Source: Brachypodium distachyon (Eukaryota > Streptophyta > Magnoliopsida > Poales > Poaceae). Taken from it: a stretch of DNA of 64,000 nucleotides. The DNA lies in contig NC_016134.3 of assembly GCF_000005505.3 (NCBI RefSeq), positions 5,332,001 to 5,396,000 of the forward strand. Reading direction: 5' to 3'. Numbering within the stretch: the first letter of the stretch is position 1; each line of letters begins with the position of its first letter. The translations under genes and the position numbers were made by a program. Under the pieces are notes generated by a model that made no database searches, was not told where the DNA came from, and worked only from the letters and a program-made list of their open reading frames with translations. Below are positions 24,761 through 36,347 of the stretch, piece by piece.

Positions 24761-25617
24761 AGAGACAACAAAATGGGATGGACTCCGAGGGTTCTCAGGC
24801 CATCACCCCTCTCAGCCGTCCGATTGGTTTTTTTTGCCATCTCCGGCCATCCAAACGCACCTGGGCCTCGCGGCCGGGCTTCTCCGGTTGGGCCGGACGC
24901 TGCTCCGCCAGGAAAATTGATGGCCGCTGGTTAACTGGGCCGGTAAACGGCCCAGTTCTCGCGTCGCCTGGCTCCTCGGTCCCTCCTTCACTTCTCCTCC
25001 CATTTTGCCCAAATCTTTGGGCGCGGGCGCGCGGCCGATGCAGCCCGGCGGCCTCGGTGCCCCAGTCCCCGACGGCCCAACCCCAACCCTCGTGCGCTGC
25101 CGTCGCGGAGACGGACAGGCGCACCGCGGCGCCGCAGGAGGTGAGCAGGCGCACCCATACAGAAACTGCCGCCTTCAAGATGGTTTTCAATGCTATGGTA
25201 TTGGTACCCCTCGACCTCCAGTTGCCTACGATTTTTTGATCTCCCGTCTATTTATACTTCTTTTCCATCTTTGCTAATCCCATCCCTTCCACTTCCCCTG
25301 CCGGCAGCCATGATTGTTGCCTAGGTAGGGTTTTTTTTTCTATGGATGTCAGCTTAATTTTGTCTTAGTATGGTAGCCATTTGTATGCTTATATCTTTTA
25401 GATTTTCATACACGTTATACATCATGTTTAGATAGGAAAATTACTCTCTGATGCAAGAGGTTTTGTTTTGTCATGTATGGATAAATACAATCCAGCTTTG
25501 AAGTTGTTTTTCCTCTGGAACATGCTAATTCACCTGCTTTTCTGTTGTGTTCCCACAAGGGTCGTTGGGGGAGGGTTCCAGCTGGTTTGGTTGATTGCAG
25601 GGAATTAGCTTTATGTC
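24761..25617. other. GC-rich then AT-rich spacer before the PUS10 relic
   Basis: 24780-25200 is GC-rich with overlapping open frames on both strands and no recognised family. It could be an old 5' exon region but there is no support for that. 25260-25617 is AT-rich with no features seen. Confidence 0.35.
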
Positions 25618-27080
25618 TTGCTTCGATATTACCACGGCGGAGACTGTACAGACGGCTGTGACGGCAGAGGTGTTCTCTCCAAGCATAGACAGAAGCTCAA
25701 AAGTTTATTGCCAAATGACCGTAATCGTAAAAGAAAAGCAGATAAGGCATTGCCGCAAAAACTGAGTGAACTTCTTGAAGAGTGGCCATTTTTTTTAACA
25801 AACTAATTTAATCATCCTTTTGTATGCATCTATTTTCATTCATATTCTGATTTACATGATGTTTTAGCAGAATCAAGAGAAGGGACTGATTCTAGAAGAA
25901 ATTCAACAGAAGATGATAACACATATATTGAGTGAGTGTATTCAAGATCAAGAGTGGACTTATTCTAGAAGAAATTCAGCGGACGATGATAAGCACATGT
26001 TGAGTGAAACAGATTCATTCACTCAAAAAATCCTTGAGTGAAACAAACGATGATAAACACATATTGAGTTTTGTAGTTTATTTCAACTCCCTCCTGAAAA
26101 GGTGCCAATTTTCTACTTATAAGATCCATTTACCCAAGATATTGGCCATGTATTTTTACTGATTTTCAAGTCGACCTGATTCCCCCTTCAGGTGTTAAAA
26201 CTTTGCCATCTTGTGATATCCTGTCTAAGATTGTCCATACTTATTGTTGGAAGATAGTTGAAGGTATGCTTACGAGAATTGTCAGTTGCAGAGAATGCAC
26301 CTCTCTGTTGTCGATCAGTAAGGAATAATTTTCCTAATAGCAAACTTATGATTTTTTTTGTTAATCACTGCTTCCTCGTAGAATTACTTCCGTCAAGAAT
26401 TATGTAATTCTGCGAGTCACTGTCCAACCTTATTAAAGATGGTTCAAAAATCAAGTATATTTCTTTAAAAATATAATAATGTACTATTGCACCATATATC
26501 AATTTTATGTCGCTTGGTAAGTGCTTCTCTATGCATACTACGTCTATGTTTGCTCTTCAGTTGATATTACAAATAGGTTATGAATCCCCCATGATACTAT
26601 TCCCCATTGTCAGATTTCACGAAATCTAAGTCAGTCAAGGTGGATAATTGATGATGAAGGAAGGGGGGAGCATCAGTTGAGGTAAAACACACTGCCTCCT
26701 TCTCTCTGTCTCAAGAGTCAAGTCCCAACTCAAGAAGAGAGATAGTTGAAAACTGCTACACCCTTTTGTAGGACATTATTGGAGATGTACGTACCATCTG
26801 CAGATGTGATGGCTTCAAGTTTCATGCTTCTGGAAGAGAAGATATCAATGTAATATGTTGTAGTTTGGAACTACATTTGTTTTTGACCGAATTGGAACTG
26901 CATTTGTTGGTATTCGCTATGCTGAATGTCTCATATCCACAGGTACGGATGCTTAACTTGGATCTGGTCAGTGGTCACCCATTTCTAATTGAAGTATTGA
27001 TTGCACGATCTATTTCATATGCAAGTGAAGTTGAACAAAGTGCCAAGAAGATTAAAATAGCTCCGAAAAGAAATATGTAA
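25618..27080 (+). pseudogene. PUS10: PUS10 tRNA pseudouridine synthase relic (C-terminal half)
   Basis: PUS10 makes pseudouridine 54/55 in tRNA. Pieces in order: about 25680-25740 reads KLKSLLPNDRNRKRKADK; 26081-26112 reads FQLPPEKVP before a stop; about 26612-26681 reads ISRNLSQSRWIIDDE, then slips frame so that the expected GEASVE is out of frame. Exons 26772-26849 and 26943-27080 join in frame. They carry FKFHASGREDIN|VRML (the GRED motif holds the presumed catalytic Asp, codon 26841-26843) and SGHPFLIEVLIARSISYASE, then stop early after APKRNM. The N-terminal THUMP-like half and the final domain are missing. At 25870-26070 a short Ser/Asp-rich segment is present two to three times. With these stops, gaps and the frameshift, it cannot make the enzyme. 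Confidence 0.8.
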
Positions 27081-27502
27081 GGAATCAAATTGACACTGTA
27101 ATGCCATTGCAGCGGTTTAGTTGCACACATATTGCATATGATGTGCTTATGATACGGTATTTTGTAGATCAGAGTTAGAAATCTAAAGTTACTAGACATT
27201 GAAATATGGTCAATGATACACGAAGGAGAAGCGAAACCATTTTAATTTGATGTCAATATACTTTTGCTGAAATGATACTCTCAGTTGATTCTTATTTTAA
27301 CATTGTTTTGTCGCATCACAACACAAAATAGACTGCTCATCCAATACTTTAGCTCATCTACCATGGGAACACTATATGTCTGCCAAAAGAATGCAATGCT
27401 TCCTTTCTTTACCTTAATTTCCATGCCAAACAAGATAAATACTCCGTAGGTATATTTTCATGGTCCCTATGCTCCTTTCAAAGTCATGTATAGTTGCCTA
27501 TA

Positions 27503-27620
27503 TACTCACTCCGTCCCATATTAAGTGTTGTAATATTGCATGTATCTAGAAGTATTTTAGTATATAGATACGTCCATATTTAAACAAATTTAAGTCACTT
27601 AATATGGGATAGAGGGAGTA
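27503..27620. mobile_element. Stowaway MITE, complete
   Basis: Inverted ends TACTCACTCCGTCCCATATT and AATATGGGATAGAGGGAGTA enclose a 118-bp AT-rich hairpin with the usual TATCTAGAAG/TATATAGATACG core, flanked by TA. Confidence 0.88.
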
Positions 27621-27959
27621 TTGATCCAACAAAATAATATTCTCATTTCAAGTGCTTTATCGATCAGTTCAATTTTTATTACATCCAAACTTGTCTTTCT
27701 CAACTATTCTTAACCAAGGGGACAGCGCGGCAACACGCGCTACCATGGTCTAGTATCCCTTAAAAGTGAAAAGAAAAGGTAAAATTGTTAGTTGCCTATT
27801 CACCCCTCCTCTAGTCGACCATACCGTTCTTTCACGTGTATTCGCTCTCCATGCAAAATGCTACGACATGTGAAGGACAGGCGACAGGGAGCAATAGAGC
27901 ATGCTTTACGCTAGGAAAACAATCCTACAGTACCCCATTCAAATTGATGTAGTATCTTG

Positions 27960-28290
27960 CACACGTCGTAGTACCCATTATTGCAAAACTAAGTCTAGTG
28001 TAGGTCTATTCTGGTCATAATTTGTAATGCATGTATTAGTATTGGTTTGTTTTGAAGAAGGAAAATATAATCTCCGCTAGTAGGACCCATTATTGCAAAA
28101 CTGAGTCTAGTGTAGGTCTATCATGGTTATGATTTTTACTCCATATACTCTCTCCGTCCCGAAATAAGTGACTTGAATTTGTATAGAATATTATACAAAT
28201 CCACTTCACTTATTTTGAGACGGAGGGAGTATTAGTATCGGTTTGTTTTGAAGAAGAAAACATAATCTCCGCTAACTTACCTCACATATT
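27960..28290. repeat. 110-bp tandem duplication, second copy split by a MITE
   Basis: About 27970-28080 and 28081-28275 share TAGNACCCATTATTGCAAAA, TCTAGTGTAGGTCTAT and GGTTTGTTTTGAAGAAG, and end AATCTCCGCTA. The second copy is interrupted by the MITE at 28146-28231, while the first keeps the uninterrupted site. Confidence 0.85.
28146..28231. mobile_element. Short Stowaway MITE (86 bp)
   Basis: Ends TACTCTCTCCGTCCCGAAAT and TTTTGAGACGGAGGGAGTA are inverted repeats. The arms (AAGTGACTTGAATTTGTATA against its complement) form an almost perfect hairpin. Confidence 0.9.
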
Positions 28291-29375
28291 TGGCCAACAG
28301 GCCGGCCTAGCCCAGCCCAGCCCAGCCTGGCCGCGATTAAACGGGCTCGACACGGCCTGGAGTACATTTTTTTTACGGCATGACATGGTTTTTTTTAGCA
28401 AAACTTTAAAAGAATCCTAAACGGGCATCGGGAGGATTGGAGGGCAGGACAAGAATGGGTGGGCGGCCTCGGCCGGCCATGAGAAAAGAAAGAAAAGGGT
28501 TGTGCCGACGGGTTGTGGCCTGGAGAGGAGATGGGCTTCTAAAACGTAAAATTAAATATTTTTAAAATCCTAAACGGGTCCTGCCGTGCCAAGCCCCGAG
28601 CTCAAAGCGAGGGGCCAGCCACGGCCCAAGGCAGATCACGAGCCCCGTTTATAATTGTGCCAGACCGAGCCCTCGATGGTGGACTGACGGGCTTTTTCTC
28701 TCTAAAACAAAGATTGACGGGATTTTTCAAAAGGCCGGCCGTTGGCGAGCCATAGTCGCAAAAGGCCTTGTGCAAATCGGTCCATTCTTGCCAACGGACA
28801 CTACCGTGGCCCCCACCTCCAACCCCTACCTATAGGTGGCTATCAGGTCGGCCCTGCCCGGCTCGGGATAAACGGGCCTAGCCCGGGCGCGGCCCGGTGA
28901 AGCCCAGAAATACAGGTGCCGGCCAAGCCCGAGAAAGCAACCTCCAGGCCGAGGCGTGGCACCAAGCCCGGCCGGGCCGGCTGGCCTGGGCCTGTTAAGG
29001 CCCGACGGGCCTACCTCGGCACATGGGCCAGATCACTGAAAAAGGAAAAAAAACATGTTGGGCTGGGCCAGGTTAAAGGAAAAATGGAAAAATAAGGTGA
29101 GCTGGCCAAAACAAGAAGAAATGGTGAGCTAAAATAGAAAAACATGATGGGCCGGGTCAGAATTGAGGAGGTTAATGGACCAAATGTGTAAACAAAAAAA
29201 AACATAAATGGGCCTGTGCCGGGCACCGGTGCGGCACAGCCCGTGCTTCGGGCCGGCCCGGCCCATTTAACTTGGTGCCGAGCCAGGCACAGCCAGGCAA
29301 AGCCCGCCGGGCTATCGGGTTTTTAAGAAAGCCAGCCCGATAGAGGTACAGGTATACCCCTACGGCCCTACCCAA
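28291..29375. repeat. GGCC-rich repetitive sequence, probable DNA-transposon remnants
   Basis: Two blocks (28300-28740 and 28840-29370) are crowded with short words such as GGCCGGCC, AGCCCAGCCC and CGGGCC that recur in both orientations. The second block starts near GGTGGCTATCAGGTCGG and ends near CCCGATAGAGGTACAGGTAT, which loosely resemble inverted ends. Subterminal word repeats like these are common in hAT and Mutator-type MITEs. The family is not determined and no coding frame is recognised. Confidence 0.45.
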
Positions 29376-30049
29376 GTCGCCCGCCGGTCAAACCGGTACC
29401 CCAACCCACCGCCCACCGGTGACGCCCGGTCGCTAGCTTTCCCCCATTTCCGTGCTCGTTCTCAACTCCTCTGGCTGCGTTGGGCTCCATTACACGCACA
29501 CAAAACCCAGAAATCGAGGTCGACGACGTGGGGGGCGAACCTGCCGCCGACCGGACAGAGAGGCCCACCCGCCGATCCCGTAGCTCCGCCGCGCCGAGGT
29601 GAGCAGCTCGACCCTCGATTCGGCCACAGCTCTGTTAGTTAGGGTTGCTCCCTTGGTACGGTAGTCAGGCCTGCGCTCGTTAATCTGGTCCCGATTAATT
29701 TGTTTGATTTGGTGGGGATCGACTAGCTCCTTCCCTGCACAGCGGCAAGGGGCTGCACCGGCTGGTTAATTTTGTCCGAATCAACGAAATCTGCGGATGG
29801 TTTGTCCTCACCGGGCTGGTAGAGATTTGCTATCAACTCGGATCCAGTGCCTATTTGTTGGAGTGATCCACGGATAATATGTAATTTTACTTCTCCAGGG
29901 CAGCGGCTATTTGTTTCATGATTTAGTCATCGGCTTAAATTGGTCCTGTGCTGAAATAGCTATGTTCCTTTTTTTTTGTAACTGGAAGGGATGTGGTTGT
30001 AGTAGTTTTTGAACTTTGTTTCCTTGCAGCTCACTACGGTTTGTGCGGC
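29376..30049 (+). promoter_or_regulatory. Promoter, 5' UTR exon and leader intron of the OBERON gene
   Basis: A GC-rich stretch ends in CCGCGCCGAG|GTGAGCAG, a strong donor at 29599. A matching acceptor TCCTTGCAG ends at 30029, 20 bp before the start codon. A leader intron of about 430 bp is therefore likely. No clear TATA box is seen. Confidence 0.6.
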
Positions 30050-33000
30050 ATGGGGACTTCTTCCGGTGCGAATTTCAACCAGCAGCCTCCCCCGCAGGGG
30101 ATGCTGCCGCCTCGCCACGGAGCGCGGCCCCCGAGCATGCAGAGTTTCCTCTCGCTGGCCTCGTCAGAACAGGTAGGCTCGCCTGAGATGCAGGATCCTG
30201 CCTCCAATTCTGACCAGGGGCATGACTCTGCCACTGAAAGTGCGAGTTCTAGGGAGACCTGGCCTGTGGAGCCGGAACATAGCAATGCTGCTGCTGCCAG
30301 TAGTGGGGGTGGTGGTGCGAGAACAATGGACAGGGAGAAGGACGTGGGAAATGGTATCCCCAAGTTGCAGGTTATTCGTGGAACCTCCCGCATTGACAGG
30401 ATTTCGTTGAGGGAGGTTGCGCGTGAGAGAGTTGACCTTGTTGCTGAGAAAATGAAATTAATGCCAGAAGAGCACTTGGAGGAGATCAAGAATGAGCTCA
30501 GGTCGATTCTGGAGGGGACTGGGGGCTCTCACCATATTGAGGAGTTTTTGTATCTGCAGAAGTTTGTCCAGGGTAGGGAAGATTTGACACCAACTATGCT
30601 TTCACTGGCCCATCATGTTCAGCTGCAGATCCTTGCAGCAATCAAGACTGGAATCCAGGCGTTTTTGCATCCCAGCGTAAACATTCCTCAAAGTCACCTG
30701 GTGGAGGTATTCTTGTACAAGAGGTGCCGGAACATTGCTTGTCGGAGTGCTCTCCCTGCCGAGGAGTGTAGATGCAGTGTATGTGCTAACAGGAACGGGT
30801 TCTGCAACCTTTGCATGTGTGTGATTTGCAACAAATTCGATTTTGAGGTCAACACATGCCGCTGGGTGGGTTGTGATTTCTGTTCTCATTGGACACACAC
30901 TGACTGTGCAATCCGTGATGGCCAGATTGGGTCGGGGCAATCAGTCAAGAGCAGCTCTGGTAAGGCCGAAATGCTCTTTAGGTGCCAGGCTTGCCACAAG
31001 ACATCAGAATTATTCGGCTGGGTTAAGGATGTGTTTCAACAATGTGCTACTGGTTGGGATAGGGATGCTTTATTACGAGAGCTTGACTTTGTTTGTAAGA
31101 TATTTCGTGTAAGTGAAGACATAAAAGGGAGGATTTTGTTCAGGAAATGTGCGAATCTTATTGACAGATTGAGGAACAGTCCTCCCGACTCTTTCAATCC
31201 TAGGATAATACTGCATGCTCTTCAAGGTCTGTATTCTGTTACTCCTTCAGTTTCTATATGCTCTATCTAAGCCTGCTTGACTGTTCCTATATTTTTTGTG
31301 AAACTAACATTACCACTTACCAACGCAAATTCATTTAGGTGTCTAGGCTTTTCCATTATGTAGGTGAACAATCTTATATTTACAAATTGAAGGCTTGTAT
31401 GCTACCTCCACATTGCGCCACCTCATCAGAACTATTTAAACCATTGGATCTAAATTACGTGGCTAGGATCAATATGTGTTGAAGTAATTTACCTGGGCGA
31501 GGCAATCCACACTTCTCATAATTTAAGCAATCCCTAATCTACGAGTAGAGGCATACCCGATTTTGTTGTATGCAGACTCTATATTGCCTTCCGATTTGCA
31601 CGCACTCTCACCTATTGAGCTAACATGGTCTAAGAGCATGCTACCTTTTGCGATTAAATATGCAAATTGCAATACTAATTCTAATCCTACTTAGTACATC
31701 GATCTACCTGACCTGTACTTATTTGAGAGGGTGGCAAGGGATTGAAGAGAGCAGTTAATGCATGCATGATTAAAAGTACAGTGGTCGGTTTTACCGGATT
31801 TATAATCAGGTCATTTACTCTCTCTGCTTGAACAGATAAGGTGTACTTTGGCTCTTCAATGTTCCCTCCATATTTAATTACGCAAGGCCTATTCGGCATA
31901 TCAAAATTAAGCTTAAGCTTTGAACAATACTTAATCAGATCATATGTGGATAATGTTTCACAAAATTTGTACTGTTGGAATCTTGGAAGGAGAAATTGTT
32001 AAATCGACCTGCACTGGCCGATTTTCAATGAACTCTGCGGCACTTGTTGTTTTCTTTTTGTGAATAAAGGTTTTCTTTGCCATCTGTAACAAGTTTGTTA
32101 TGATCATGTTTAAGATGCAAGTTTTTCTGTCTGGTTTTAGTCTGCTGTAATCCAGCACATGTTATTTCCTTAAGTTGTGCTGTCAAGCTGCTGAGGAGCG
32201 TCCTATTGGGAGTACGATTGCAATCAGCTAGTTATCCACCCATGGTTACAAATTACAATCATGCCTAGCCAAGGCTCATGATGCCAGAATCTTTGGAAGT
32301 TCCAGGGATTGCATAGCTTTTGCGTCCTCTAGGCACTCCCTTTGTATGGCTGAACTCTACATGTGTTTTGGCTGAGCTCGATATTAATCACCCTATTTCT
32401 TTCGTTTTGTATGCACGGCCAAGTTGATTAGTCATCCGAATCTATTTATAATACTGTTGCAATCACTACCTGCTTCTTAATTTTACTGTATAAATTTGAC
32501 TTTGGTTTCTTAGAAATGAACCGATGGGTTAACGCTTGATTTTGGTTGCTTACTAAGAAACTGATGGATGAACTATGTACGATGTTATGTTTTCAGAGTT
32601 TGAGATAGATTTGCAGAAGAGCTCCGAAAGTGAAGAACCAGGGCGCCTGATCACTCCCCAGGAGGCCTGTAATCGTATTGCGGAGGTAGTCCAAGAAGCT
32701 GTCAGAAAGATGGAGCTTGTCGCTGAAGAGAAAATGCAACTGTACAAAAGGGCCCGCCTCGCTGTGGAGGCCTGCGACCGGGAGCTTGATGAGAAGGCCA
32801 GACAAGTTCAGGAGATCAAGGCTGAGCGACTGCGGAGCAAGCAGCAGGTGGAGGAGCTTGAGAGCATTGTTCGGTTGAAACAGGCTGAGGCTGAGATGTT
32901 CCAGCTCAAGGCAAGCGAAGCTCGTCAGGAGGCTGAGAGGCTCCAGAGCATCGCGCTTGCGAAATCCGAGAGGGCTGAGCAGGACTATGCTAGCCTCTAC

Positions 33001-33213
33001 CTCAAGCGTCGCCTGGAGGAAGCGGAAGCAGAGAAGCAGTTCCTTTTCGAGAAAATAAAGCTTCAGGATGGCCATAGGCCCCCGCAGGCAAGCAGCAGTG
33101 TGTCTGCTGATCCCTCTCAGGCTCCTTCTCAGGCGCAGATGCTGTCCAAAATCCAGGACCTTCTCAAGAACGTCCGCAGCATGCCGGCAAAGTCTGAGGG
33201 ACAGTCGAAGTAA
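30050..33213 (+). CDS. OBE1: OBERON-type PHD-finger protein
   Basis: OBERON proteins are nuclear PHD/coiled-coil factors needed for root and shoot meristem establishment in Arabidopsis. Two coding exons, 30050-31226 and 32597-33213, join as CAAG|AG to give 597 residues. The ATG at 30050 (MGTSSGANFNQQ) was chosen because the upstream in-frame ATG lies in the leader intron. About residues 115-215 hold the conserved helical region (RIDRISLREVARERVDLVAE). The PHD-like Cys/His cluster runs from Cys226 to about residue 315 (CRNIACRS, CRCSVCANRNGFCNLCMC, CDFCSHWTHTDC, FRCQACHKTSELFGW). Exon 2 begins EFEIDLQKSSESEEPGR and is mostly a long coiled coil rich in Glu, Ala and Arg, ending in QMLSKIQDLLKNVRSM. 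The intron is 1.37 kb and no breaks are seen. OBE1 versus OBE2 cannot be settled by eye. Confidence 0.9.
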
Positions 33214-33330
33214 GAGTACAGCAGTGCTGCTCAGATTGGTGACTGCAGGTTGTGTTATTGTGCTAATGTATGGTGATTTTTCTGAAGTAATTAGCAGAAG
33301 TATAATGAGCGTGTACCCCTTGAAAAGTCA

Positions 33331-33458
33331 TATTCCCTCCGTCCAACAAAAGATGTCTCAAGTTTTTCAAAATTTGGATGTATCTAGACATGACTTAGTA
33401 TATAGATGCATTCAAATTTAGTCAAAGTTGAGACATCTTTTGTTGGACGGAGGGATTA
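33331..33458. mobile_element. Stowaway MITE in the OBERON 3' flank
   Basis: The ends TATTCCCTCCGTCCAACAAA and TTGTTGGACGGAGGGATTA are inverted repeats, and the arms AGATGTCTCAA...TTGAGACATCT pair. It lies 120 bp after the stop codon and may be part of the transcript. A sister copy lies at 49866-49991. Confidence 0.9.
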
Positions 33459-33649
33459 TATGATTCGTGCTATCATGGATATTTGGGCTAATGATGAACC
33501 ATTGCAGGCTACGTAGTTTAATTTGGTCATTAATTTGAGCATTGTGGGCTTTTCTGCGTTTCTCCTGTTAAAACTTGACTTAGCAGATGAAAGATAGCTG
33601 AAGCAAACAGTGGTGGGTCTGTACACTGTTGTTGGCCGAAAATTTGACT

Positions 33650-33742
33650 CAGTAGTATTCCTTCCGTTCCTATCTTGTTCTGGTTTAGTTTTTCAGGACA
33701 AAAACTAAAACCGGGAAAAGAAATTAGGAGCAGAAGGAGTAC
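33650..33742. mobile_element. MITE-like hairpin element
   Basis: It runs from AGTATTCCTTCCGTTCCTA to GAGCAGAAGGAGTACT with imperfect inverted ends typical of degraded Stowaway elements. Confidence 0.6.
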
Positions 33743-34807
33743 TCCGTAGTTGTGGTTGATGCTTCTAGAAAATTTGTTCTGTGTTCTCTTATTGTTGTGG
33801 CTGGTCGATCTTGTTTTGAAAGGGAGCGCTGCCAGCAGCTTCCATCGACGCATGCATGAATCGTCCTGCAATTGAGAACCCGTGAATTGTGTCTTTTTCT
33901 ACTTTATTTATTGGCCATTGGTGTGTATTATGACCCACATGTCTAGTGCAAATGTGAAACTATGAAAGTGTGTGCCCCTTCCATGTTTGACAGGTATTTC
34001 CCCACTACCTCGCCACCTTCTCTCGTTTCTAAGCCTTTTGCTGTTCTTCGTCTCACTTGCTTTTGTTTGCGCAGCCGTTTCAAAAGAGGAGTACGTCCTC
34101 TAATTTAACTTACTGTGATGATATTTACATTGTTCGAAAGAGAGGATGATACTGTTATGTTTGTGATGAATTTCGGTCCAAAACGGCCTCTGAGTTTTCT
34201 GTTTTTCTCCACACGAGTATACTATATAGTTGCCCCGAAAATTCATTTCAAGAGAACTGAGCACTTACCCTATGTGCATTCCCGGTGACGTATAATCTTA
34301 TCCACCACCATTGGAGATGGAGTTGGAGAGAACGAGGAAGGTACCCAACGCAGACGAGGACACGCCGCCGATGCATCATCCATCCATCAATCAGTTTTGC
34401 CCATATCTCCTCGGATCTAGCGTGCCATAGAACTGGGACCCCTTTTATGGCGAAGCATTCACGCTCACGGGAGTAGCTAGGCCGCGTAGGAAGGAAACAA
34501 GGAAGACTAGTGTTCCTAGCTAGCGGCAGCAACAGAAGTAGCCTCCTGTGTAGTACTTGTGTCCATCGGACAGGCAGCAGGGATCGAGCGACACCTCGCT
34601 GGTGATTCACCCAATTCAGAACTTCGAGGCACCCATCCCATTATGTGGGTTCCAGAAGCTGCGCTCTTTTTATTCCTCTGTGGCAGCAGCAGCGGCGGCG
34701 GCGGCGGGTCATGCCGTTTGATCCGAAGAGGAACTCAGAAGCCCGTGCGTATACATCTTCTGTGCTTCTTCTTTGGTTTCCAGTTCCTGCAGCCTGACGT
34801 GTGATTA
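33743..34807. other. Spacer without recognised gene
   Basis: Short open frames on both strands (34248-34610) have no known relatives. Its last 15 bases (34793-34807) are the left target-site duplication of the neighbouring retroposon. Confidence 0.4.
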
Positions 34808-35938
34808 TCTTTTTTAGACACATCAAAAGGATCAGGGGTTCCTTCGTTTCATTGCAGAAGAAATAGAATTGTCCAGTTACTTCTAAAAATTTAGACAAAA
34901 ACCAGACACAAGAGGACAAGGCCCCAACAGTCAAAAACAAACGCTCCACTTACACACGAGCACACCAACGGATGCACTGAAAAAACTTCCCGTCACGTCG
35001 AAGAACACATCACCCCTCCACTGAGCAAACCAGATCCAGCATGGCTCACCAGAGAGGGGCAGAAGGATCGCCAAAGCACCGCACCACCACACCTCACTCA
35101 TTGCCGCCCTTTGAAGGGGAGAGAAACCAAAACCGCGAAAAGGAGCAGGTTTGGGCCGCCCCGACACAGGTGGAAGTGAGGCGCGTCTCAAGAACTCATC
35201 AGATTCCATCGCATCGGACCGCCTGAGGACCAACGCAGCCCGGAGCCGCCGCCCCGGCGTCCAGAACCCCGCTACACCCCGCGCAGCAACAGCCTTCACC
35301 CCCTTCCGAGGCCGCCGCCTCGACATCCTTCCTCTGCCTGTCCGAGACAAATCTGCGCCCCAAAATGCCAGATCGACAACCCCGACAAGCACAGACACGT
35401 CTCGGGACCGCCGTCCCGGCATCCCCTGCAGCAGCCACGCCGACCAGAAGCCTGCGAGCCAAAGCCACATGCACAGGGACAGGAGACAAGCGGCTGCACC
35501 ATATCAGCAGCCGGAATCACCTCCAAGAAATCCCGCCGTCCGCCATTGGGCCGGCCAAGTCGCCCGCAGGCCAGATCCGGCGACCAACACCCACCAGCGC
35601 CGGATCCACAAACGGACTTGGCCCGCAACGCACGCCGACACTGGATCCTGCCGCCGCCTTCGCCAACCGAAGCCCACGCCGCCAGGGGTGCCGCCGCCCC
35701 GGCCTACCCTAACGCCGCCTCTGCGCCAACACCGCGCGCGCCCGTGAGCCCCGAAGGGCGAGATGGAACCGTCCCGCCGCCACCTTCCCGGGGGGCGACG
35801 TGGGGGTTGTGCCCGGGGGAGGGAGGAAGGAGGCCCCTAGGCCGCGACGGCTAGGATTTTCCCGTGTCGCCAGAGGAGGGCGACGTGGGGGTCGGACCCA
35901 CAATTGCATCGTTTAGGCCCCGGCTGGTTGAGAAAACC
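34808..35938 (-). mobile_element. GC-rich non-LTR retroposon with 15-bp target duplication
   Basis: The identical 15-mer CCTGACGTGTGATTA lies on both sides, at 34793-34807 and 35939-35953. Read on the minus strand, the insert starts GGGGTTTTCTCAACCAGCC and ends in an A-rich tail (CTAAAAAAGA, seen as a T-run at 34808-34816). These are the marks of target-primed reverse transcription. The 1.1-kb body is very GC-rich with overlapping open frames in many phases (for example 34931-35470 on the minus strand), none resembling reverse transcriptase, endonuclease or a host protein I know. It is probably a non-autonomous or 5'-truncated LINE-like element, or a retroposed unknown transcript. Confidence 0.8.
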
Positions 35939-36248
35939 CCTGACGTGTGATTAGGCCGCTCCATTTCGTAAGCCAAAGGTGCGCACGCCCATGTAAGAAA
36001 AGACGACCTACACGTGTACCAGGAGTTGGTTGGCATGAGCCACATGTGCATGTTTCCATGTGAACCCATATCTCCAAAGTTGGTTTTGGCGTGCACACGC
36101 GAAAAGATTACGCACTTGCTGTTGCCGCTAGGAAATATAATCATATCCATTTGGTGATGATGGCAGCAAAGCAAGCTAGTGCCACAGAGGATCCCACACC
36201 CCCACTACTGATATATCAGTGGAACAAACAATCTTCACCCATTCCCTC

Positions 36249-36255
36249 TATAAAA
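36249..36255 (+). promoter_or_regulatory. TATA box of the CASP-like gene
   Basis: TATAAAA in the context CCCTCTATAAAACGG lies 99 bp before the CASPL start codon. This predicts a transcription start near 36280 and a 5' UTR of about 65 nt. Confidence 0.7.
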
Positions 36256-36347
36256 CGGCGCCCGGTCGCCCACGGCCGGACTGCCCGGACACGCATTTGC
36301 GGGAACACATCACATCACTCTCACAAACTCAAATTAGGTGTCAGCTC

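Noticed and set aside
29993..30049. Upstream in-frame ATG for the OBERON protein
   Set aside because: It lies in the leader intron before the TCCTTGCAG acceptor, and the encoded hydrophobic leader is unlike OBERON proteins.
35151..35854. Long overlapping open frames in the GC-rich block, up to 198 aa
   Set aside because: Frames are open in several phases on both strands, have no known relatives and lie inside a retroposon bounded by target duplications; GC content explains them.
36219..36347. Upstream in-frame ATG of the CASPL gene
   Set aside because: It lies before the TATA box, so it would not be in the transcript, and the extra residues do not match the family.
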